DNA of 38,046 bases, from positions 1 through 38,046 of the forward strand of contig NZ_LELA01000128.1 in the NCBI RefSeq assembly GCF_001677955.1, written 5' to 3'. Shown piece after piece: positions 32,968 to 38,046 of the stretch. Under the pieces are notes generated by a model, which did not search any database, was not told the DNA's origin, and saw only the letters and a list, made by a program, of their open reading frames with translations. Source of the DNA: Chryseobacterium sp. BGARF1 (GTDB lineage: Bacteria > Bacteroidota > Bacteroidia > Flavobacteriales > Weeksellaceae). Position numbers and translations under genes: made by a program. How positions within the stretch are numbered: the first letter of the stretch is position 1; each line of letters begins with the position of its first letter.

Positions 32968-35802
32968 TTAATGCGCTTCCAACCAGTTCTTCCCTACTCC
33001 AACCTCAACCAGTAACGGAACCTGCGTTTCAATAGCGCTTTCCATTTCTTTTTTGATCAGTTTTGTAGCAGCTTCAACTTCTTCGATTGGTGCCTCAAAC
33101 AACAATTCGTCATGTACCTGAAGAAGCATTTTGGTCTGAAGATCTTGAGCTACCAATTCTTTATCAATTTTGATCATCGCCATTTTTACAACATCTGCCG
33201 CGCTTCCCTGAACCGGAGCATTCACAGCATTTCTTTCAGCATGACCTCTTACCACAAAGTTCCCTGAATTGATATCTTTTAAATGACGTTTTCTTCCCAA
33301 AATCGTTTCTACATAACCTTGTTCACGAGCTTTAGCAACCTGTTCAGCCATGTAAGCTTTTAATTTTGGATAGGTTTCAAAATACGCTTCGATCATTTGC
33401 TTCGCTTCCGTTCTCGACATTCCGGTTTGTTCTGCCAAAGCAAAAGCTCCTTGTCCGTAAATAATACCAAAGTTGACCGTTTTTGCCTGACTTCTCTGCG
33501 TTTTGGAAACTTCTTCCAATGGAATTTTAAATAATTTAGCTGCCGTAGAAGCGTGAATATCTTCACCATCCTGAAACGCTTTGATCATATTATCTTCACC
33601 GGAAATTTCGGCAATCAGACGCAATTCTATCTGAGAATAATCGGCAGAAATAATTTTCTTTCCTTCTCCCGAAACAAAAGCTCCACGAATTTGCTGACCT
33701 CTCAACGTACGAATCGGAATATTTTGTAAATTCGGATTTACACTCGCCAAACGGCCTGTTGCAGCCGTAGTTTGTGAGAAATTGGTATGAACTCTATTGT
33801 CGTCTTTATCGATTTGTGACGGCAATGCATCAACATAGGTCGATTTCAGTTTCTGATAGGTTCTGTATTCCAAAATATGCTGAATGATCTCGTGCTTTGA
33901 AGATAATTTCTGTAAAATATCTTCAGAAGTTGCGTATTGTCCGGTTTTGGTTTTTTTAGCTTTCGGGTCGAGCTGCATTTTTTCAAATAAAACTTCTCCC
34001 AACTGTCTCGGTGAATTCATATTAAATTCTTCACCCGAAATTTCAAATATTTTAGATTCTAATTGTCTTAAATCGTTCTCAAGATCAATACTTTCCTGAG
34101 CTAGCCATTTTTCATCTAAAGAAATTCCTGCCAGTTCCATTTTAGCTAAAACTTCCATCAACGGCATTTCGATATTGAAGAAAAGATCTTCTAAATTTTC
34201 TTTCTTTAGCTGAGGCGCAAACAATTCATATAACTGAAAAGTAATGTCTGCATCTTCTGCTGCATAATCGGTTTGCGTACGCAAATCAGCATCTCTGAAA
34301 CTACCCTGATTTTTACCTTTTTTACCAATAATCGTTTCAATGGAAACCGGTTTATAATTTAAATAAACTTCAGAAAGGTAATCCATCCCATGTCTTCCGT
34401 CAGGATTTAAAAGGTAATGAGCGATCATCGTGTCGAACATTGCTCCTTTTACCGTGATATTATATTGCTGAAGAACTTTATAATCGTATTTTAAATTGTG
34501 TGCGATTTTTACCAAATCTTCCTTCTCAAAGAAAGGTCTAAAAATTTCTAATGTCTGTAAAACTTCACCCTTATCTTCAGAAAACGGAATATAATATGCC
34601 AAACCTTTCTTGTAAGAAAAGCTCATACCTACCAATTCGGCTTCCAGCTCGTTTAGGGAAGTCGTTTCAGTATCAAAACAAACTGCTTTTTGCTGTAATA
34701 AGTTTTGAACTAAAATTTTCTGCGCTTTCGGATTGTCTACAAACTGGTATAAATGATCGTTATCTGTGATTGTAGATTTTGTAGTAGTTGCCTGGTCAAG
34801 CTCTTCATACGTTGCAAAAAGATCGAGTTGGCCCACTGCCGCTGCCACTTTCTGTTGAGGAGTTTCGGCAGTTTCTTTTGTCACATCTGCAGTTACTGTT
34901 GCGGTCTGAGCCGGCGCAAAAGCACGATAAAGGTTTTCGTATAATCTTGTAAATTCTATTTCGTCGAAAACAATTTTTACTTTTTCAAAATCCGGAGTTT
35001 CCAAATCGTATTGCTCCTGATGAAATTCTACCGGTGCATCGCAAATAATAGTTGCTAGTTTTTTAGATAAAATACCACGTTCTGCTGAAGCCTCTATCTT
35101 TTCTTTAATTTTACCTTTCAGTTTGTCTGTATTGGCTAAAAGATTTTCAATGCTTCCAAATTCCTGTAAGAATTTCATGGCTGTTTTTTCACCAACACCA
35201 TCCAATCCGGGAATATTATCTACAGCATCACCCATCATTGCCAAGTAATCAATGACTTGTTTTGGATTTTTAATTCCGTATTTTGCATTGACCTCTTCAA
35301 CACCTAAAATTTCAATTTCGCCACCTTTTGACGATGGCTTATACATTTTAATTTTATCGGTCACCAATTGGGCAAAATCTTTATCCGGAGTTACCATAAA
35401 TGTGGTATATCCTTCTTTTTCAGCTTTGCACGCAATTGTTCCGATAACATCATCAGCTTCATAGCCTTCTACTCCCAAATAAGGAATGTGCATCGCCTCT
35501 AAAATTCTGTGAATATAAGGAACTGCAATTTTTATTGCTTCTGGAGTTTCACTTCTGTTGGCTTTGTATTCTGCAAAATCATCTGTTCTTACACTTGCCT
35601 TACCAACATCAAACACAACCGCTAAATGAGTAGGTTTTTCTCTTCTGATTAATTCAATCAAAGAATTCGTAAAACCAAAAATTGCAGATGTATCAATTCC
35701 TGAACTTGTAATTCTTGGACTTCTGATCAATGCATAATATCCTCTGAAAATCATCGCATACGCATCGATGAGAAAAAGCCTTTTATCTTGTGTTGCCTCC
35801 AT
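32968..35802 (-). CDS. polA: DNA polymerase I
   Basis: A 944-aa replication and repair polymerase. The N-terminal 5'-3' flap nuclease (1 to about 290) has FLIDAYAMIFRGYYAL and DNIPGLDGVGEKTA. A proofreading 3'-5' exonuclease domain retains the DxE motif (CFDTETTSL, about residue 374) and YAAEDADIT, so it is probably active, unlike in some Gram-positive PolA proteins. Polymerase motifs A (DYSQIELRLIAEISGE, about 717), B (RSQAKTVNFGIIYGQG) and C (QVHDELLFE, about 897) are intact. The ATG at 35802 is chosen because the promoter (35818-35847) lies immediately upstream; a longer TTG start at 35847 would overlap it. Confidence 0.97.
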   Translation of the reverse strand: MEATQDKRLFLIDAYAMIFRGYYALIRSPRITSSGIDTSAIFGFTNSLIELIRREKPTHLAVVFDVGKASVRTDDFAEYKANRSETPEAIKIAVPYIHRILEAMHIPYLGVEGYEADDVIGTIACKAEKEGYTTFMVTPDKDFAQLVTDKIKMYKPSSKGGEIEILGVEEVNAKYGIKNPKQVIDYLAMMGDAVDNIPGLDGVGEKTAMKFLQEFGSIENLLANTDKLKGKIKEKIEASAERGILSKKLATIICDAPVEFHQEQYDLETPDFEKVKIVFDEIEFTRLYENLYRAFAPAQTATVTADVTKETAETPQQKVAAAVGQLDLFATYEELDQATTTKSTITDNDHLYQFVDNPKAQKILVQNLLQQKAVCFDTETTSLNELEAELVGMSFSYKKGLAYYIPFSEDKGEVLQTLEIFRPFFEKEDLVKIAHNLKYDYKVLQQYNITVKGAMFDTMIAHYLLNPDGRHGMDYLSEVYLNYKPVSIETIIGKKGKNQGSFRDADLRTQTDYAAEDADITFQLYELFAPQLKKENLEDLFFNIEMPLMEVLAKMELAGISLDEKWLAQESIDLENDLRQLESKIFEISGEEFNMNSPRQLGEVLFEKMQLDPKAKKTKTGQYATSEDILQKLSSKHEIIQHILEYRTYQKLKSTYVDALPSQIDKDDNRVHTNFSQTTAATGRLASVNPNLQNIPIRTLRGQQIRGAFVSGEGKKIISADYSQIELRLIAEISGEDNMIKAFQDGEDIHASTAAKLFKIPLEEVSKTQRSQAKTVNFGIIYGQGAFALAEQTGMSRTEAKQMIEAYFETYPKLKAYMAEQVAKAREQGYVETILGRKRHLKDINSGNFVVRGHAERNAVNAPVQGSAADVVKMAMIKIDKELVAQDLQTKMLLQVHDELLFEAPIEEVEAATKLIKKEMESAIETQVPLLVEVGVGKNWLEAH

Positions 35803-35817
35803 ATTTTGAATAATCAA

Positions 35818-35847
35818 CAAATATATGAAATCGGGATGAGCGGTCAA
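35818..35847 (-). promoter_or_regulatory. Promoter of polA
   Basis: On the minus strand TTG (35847-35845), a 19-bp spacer and TATATTTG (35825-35818) match the Bacteroidota consensus. The transcript would start roughly 10 bases before the ATG at 35802, which fixes the translation start. Confidence 0.75.
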
Positions 35848-35897
35848 AGATAAAGAGCAGAGATGAGAGGAATGCTTACAATTATTTCTTTCCTCAG

Positions 35898-35933
35898 TTC
35901 GATTGAGATTCTGAAAGAATTTTGTATCGAGAA
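35898..35933. repeat. Second copy (left half only) of the 36-bp intergenic repeat
   Basis: Runs from TTCGATTGAGATTCTG to TTTGTATCGAGAA. It matches 31025-31060 at 31 of 36 positions, same orientation. The inverted right half present at the first copy is missing here; the OLD-nuclease cassette follows instead. Confidence 0.7.
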
Positions 35934-36039
35934 TTATAGTTTTTTTTCAATAAGAGTAGAAATAAATTGTTTTGCGTGTGGATATTATTTATTTTTAGAA
36001 AAAATATATTTTGGATTGACGCATTGCGTGAAGCCAAAC

Positions 36040-36049
36040 GTTACCTGCA
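36040..36049 (+). repeat. Left boundary inverted repeat of the OLD-nuclease cassette
   Basis: GTTACCTGCA, 16 bp before the gene's ATG. It recurs in inverted orientation (TGCAGGTAAC) two bases after the gene's stop. Confidence 0.6.
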
Positions 36050-36065
36050 ATTTAATCGATACAAA

Positions 36066-37943
36066 ATGATTAACATACCAATAGAAATAAGCCTGACAGA
36101 ACTTTGGGCAACACAGACATTTATTAAAAATGATTGGGGAGAAATTAATTTAATCGTTGGCCCTAACGGAACAGGCAAATCACTTTTTGCTGACCAATTA
36201 AAAAATAAACTTTATAGTAGTGGTTATAAAGCTAGACTTTTAAATGCAGAGAGATTAAGCGGTTTTGAGAAACAAAACTACTCAAATTTTGGATATAGTA
36301 ATTTAGATAGCGGATTAAATATTTCTACTTTTGAATATCTGAAATCCGACGGAGAAAGTTTCGGTCTTTCATCCTCAGCGTTTATTATACTTAAAGAACG
36401 ACTTGACATCAGAATTAAAATAGAAGCTTTATTATCCGATATTTTTAATAAAACAATTCGTTTAGTTGAAGAGGGAGGATATCTTAAACCTAAAATTCAA
36501 AATAATTTGGGAGGTGCAGAATATGGGCTTAAGGAAAAGGAATGCCATGGTCTAAAGGAGTTAATTACACTTCTAACATTTCTATATGATGAAAGTATAC
36601 ACTGTCTTATACTTGATGAGCCAGAACTACATTTACATCCTCAATTTCAATCTTTTTTATTAGCTGAAATTAGAAAATTTGCAGGCGACCCTAAAGTTGA
36701 CCCAACGAAAAAATTGTTTTTTATCATTACACATTCGCCTTACTTTTTGGATTTACGTAGTATTGACGATTTAAAAAGCATTCTTGTATGTCATTACAAT
36801 GAACCACCGAATTACGTTGACACTTTAGATGGACAAGATGAATATATATTAAGAAAGTTTTTACCTCGGTTTAACACACATCATAAGCAATTTTTCTTTT
36901 CACCTAATCCAGTATTTGTTGAAGGATATACCGACCAACAAATTATAACTTTACTCTTTGACAAACTTGATTATAACATTAGTGCATCAGGCTCAAGTAT
37001 TATTGATGTCGGTGGTAAAGATGAGTTAGCAGTTTTCTTTAGACTTTGCAAAAAATTAAATATCAAAGCAAGAATTATTGCCGATTTAGATGCATTTTTT
37101 AAAGGAAAATTAAGAGAAGTAGCACAAGGTGATGAACATTGCACAAAGCATATTCAAGATAATGGATTAGGTACGGATTTATCTAAACTCATTGGTGAAT
37201 TAGACCAAAAACTAAAATTAATTGCTGATGAACTTATTACTAAAACAGTTCCAGATGCAGATGTAAATCATTTAATTGACTTCTTGAAACCAATAATTGG
37301 AGTAGCCGATAAAAGAAACTCTGTAATTACTTCAATGCTAATAGCTCTAATAAAAATTAAAGAAAAGATATCTGCTGAACTATCTCCAGTACATCAAGGA
37401 GAAATCAATTACATACTTTCAAGATTTGATCATTTGCTCACAGCTTTTAAAGCTGCAAATATCTTTATATTTCCAAAAGGAGAAATAGAACACTACTATA
37501 CTCAGACAAAAATTGATTACTTAAACTTTACAGACAAAGATAAAAACACATCATTTCATACAGAACGTGATTACATTTTAGCTTCTACTGACACTTGTGA
37601 ATTAGAAACGAATTACGAAGAGCTTATTTCTATATTGAAATCTTCTGTACCTCAGATTAAAATTGATTTAAGTAAGCACCTTAAATTTCAGATAGTTGAA
37701 TGGTTGCAAACAGTACAAAGAGCAATTTCGAAGGGCGATATAACAAATATAAATGGTCTAAAAACTAATGCTAAAATTGATTACAAAATGTTTAGCCAAA
37801 TTATTGAAGTAATTGACTTGAAAATTGAAGACGATAAAAGATTTGTTTGTAAAATCAAAATCCGCAAATCATTGACAAATATCGACCAAGAAATATCATT
37901 TTCGGAAACAACTATACCTCACAACTTTGAATTCAAAATTTAA
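36066..37943 (+). CDS. OLD-family ATPase/TOPRIM endonuclease, probable phage-defence protein
   Basis: A 625-aa protein with an ABC-type ATPase followed by a TOPRIM nuclease. Walker A is GPNGTGKS (32-39), with Walker B CLILDEPELHLHP (about 179-191) and switch motif FIITHSPYFLD. Signature LSGGE is replaced by HGLKELITLL. TOPRIM motifs are FVEGYTDQQ (metal Glu, about 285) and IIADLDAFF (DxD, about 338). A long C-terminal region (about 390-625) is unassigned. OLD proteins include phage P2 Old, GajA of Gabija and PARIS components. The ATG at 36066 starts MINIPIEI; an upstream extension has no family features. No partner gene is visible before the window end. Divergent from polA and AT-rich with its own boundary repeats, it looks acquired. 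Confidence 0.82.
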   Translation: MINIPIEISLTELWATQTFIKNDWGEINLIVGPNGTGKSLFADQLKNKLYSSGYKARLLNAERLSGFEKQNYSNFGYSNLDSGLNISTFEYLKSDGESFGLSSSAFIILKERLDIRIKIEALLSDIFNKTIRLVEEGGYLKPKIQNNLGGAEYGLKEKECHGLKELITLLTFLYDESIHCLILDEPELHLHPQFQSFLLAEIRKFAGDPKVDPTKKLFFIITHSPYFLDLRSIDDLKSILVCHYNEPPNYVDTLDGQDEYILRKFLPRFNTHHKQFFFSPNPVFVEGYTDQQIITLLFDKLDYNISASGSSIIDVGGKDELAVFFRLCKKLNIKARIIADLDAFFKGKLREVAQGDEHCTKHIQDNGLGTDLSKLIGELDQKLKLIADELITKTVPDADVNHLIDFLKPIIGVADKRNSVITSMLIALIKIKEKISAELSPVHQGEINYILSRFDHLLTAFKAANIFIFPKGEIEHYYTQTKIDYLNFTDKDKNTSFHTERDYILASTDTCELETNYEELISILKSSVPQIKIDLSKHLKFQIVEWLQTVQRAISKGDITNINGLKTNAKIDYKMFSQIIEVIDLKIEDDKRFVCKIKIRKSLTNIDQEISFSETTIPHNFEFKI

Positions 37944-37945
37944 AC

Positions 37946-37955
37946 TGCAGGTAAC
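37946..37955 (+). repeat. Right boundary inverted repeat of the OLD-nuclease cassette
   Basis: TGCAGGTAAC, exact reverse complement of 36040-36049. It starts two bases after the stop codon and is followed by a second GGTAACC (37959-37965). Confidence 0.6.
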
Positions 37956-38016
37956 ATAGGTAACCGTTGCACAACTCTTTAGTTTTTCCGTTATTCCAAA
38001 AAATAAGATAAAAAGC

Positions 38017-38046
38017 AACCTCTTTTAAAGCGATTTAAAAGAGGTT
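38017..38046. terminator. Hairpin terminator at the window end
   Basis: A perfect 13-bp stem AACCTCTTTTAAA / TTTAAAAGAGGTT with loop GCGA ends exactly at the window edge, so its T-run on the plus strand is not visible. It probably ends the OLD-nuclease transcript, a convergent gene beyond the window, or both. Confidence 0.7.

Noticed and set aside
35803..35847. 15-residue N-terminal extension of PolA from a TTG start
   Set aside because: It overlaps a well-matched promoter, and the conserved PolA start MEATQDKR begins at 35802.
35924..36062. GTATCGA / TCGATAC inverted pair around the OLD-gene leader
   Set aside because: Only 7 bp over a 125-bp spacer in AT-rich DNA; easily chance.
35967..36065. 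33-residue N-terminal extension of the OLD-family protein
   Set aside because: It contains the boundary repeat and AT-rich spacer and shows no family features. The ATG at 36066 begins the conserved part.
36040..37955. Calling the boundary repeats integron attC sites
   Set aside because: The core reads GTTACCT, not GTTRRRY, no paired L boxes are visible and no integrase is in the window, so only an inverted-repeat cassette is claimed.

Overview
The window is a chromosomal segment from a low-GC member of the Bacteroidota, most likely a Flavobacteriia of the Chryseobacterium type. The evidence is a type IX secretion (T9SS) C-terminal sorting domain, a GLPGLI-family protein, a TonB-dependent receptor with an N-terminal carboxypeptidase-regulatory-like domain, an S46 dipeptidyl-peptidase, several Crp/Fnr regulators, and promoters of the Bacteroidota form (TTG, about 19 bp, TAnnTTTG). 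Starts lack Shine-Dalgarno sequences and are instead preceded by A-rich stretches.

Layout. 1-4700: a tRNA-Arg(TCT) missing its first bases, a Crp/Fnr regulator, and a four-gene operon (Spy/CpxP-like periplasmic protein, DUF3302 membrane protein, HlyD-type fusion protein, NodT/TolC-type outer-membrane lipoprotein). 4800-8300: a secreted SH3-like protein, prmA, an unrecognised 248-aa protein and an SDR reductase. 8294-8930: a gene-free stretch with hairpins and a diverged repeat pair. 8931-12849: a glycerophosphodiester phosphodiesterase and a large TonB-dependent receptor. 13090-17787: ligA and a leucine-rich-repeat T9SS cargo protein, joined by a DNA segment that reads both as ligA terminator and as promoter of the next gene. 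17878-24087: an MgtC-family protein, a Crp/Fnr regulator, a DPP11-type S46 peptidase, and a Crp/Fnr regulator divergent from an MFS-VOC operon, with a dyad operator between them. 24170-28154: an M16 peptidase and a GLPGLI protein. 28220-31572: small cytosolic genes typical of immunity islands (SUKH/SMI1, YdeI-type, an amber-interrupted lipoprotein, DUF4256, Imm22), with palindromic intergenic repeats. 31620-35802: a MORN/YwqK-repeat secreted protein directly behind polA. 36066-37943: an OLD-family ATPase/TOPRIM nuclease, a probable anti-phage gene, bracketed by a 10-bp inverted repeat.

Most of the window is core housekeeping or envelope biology. The accessory parts are the immunity-like cluster at 28.2-31.6 kb and the OLD-nuclease cassette at 36.0-38.0 kb. 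The latter is the best candidate for an undescribed or mobile defence unit; any partner gene would lie beyond the window end. Nearly every transcription unit ends in a clear intrinsic terminator, so operon boundaries can be read with fair confidence.
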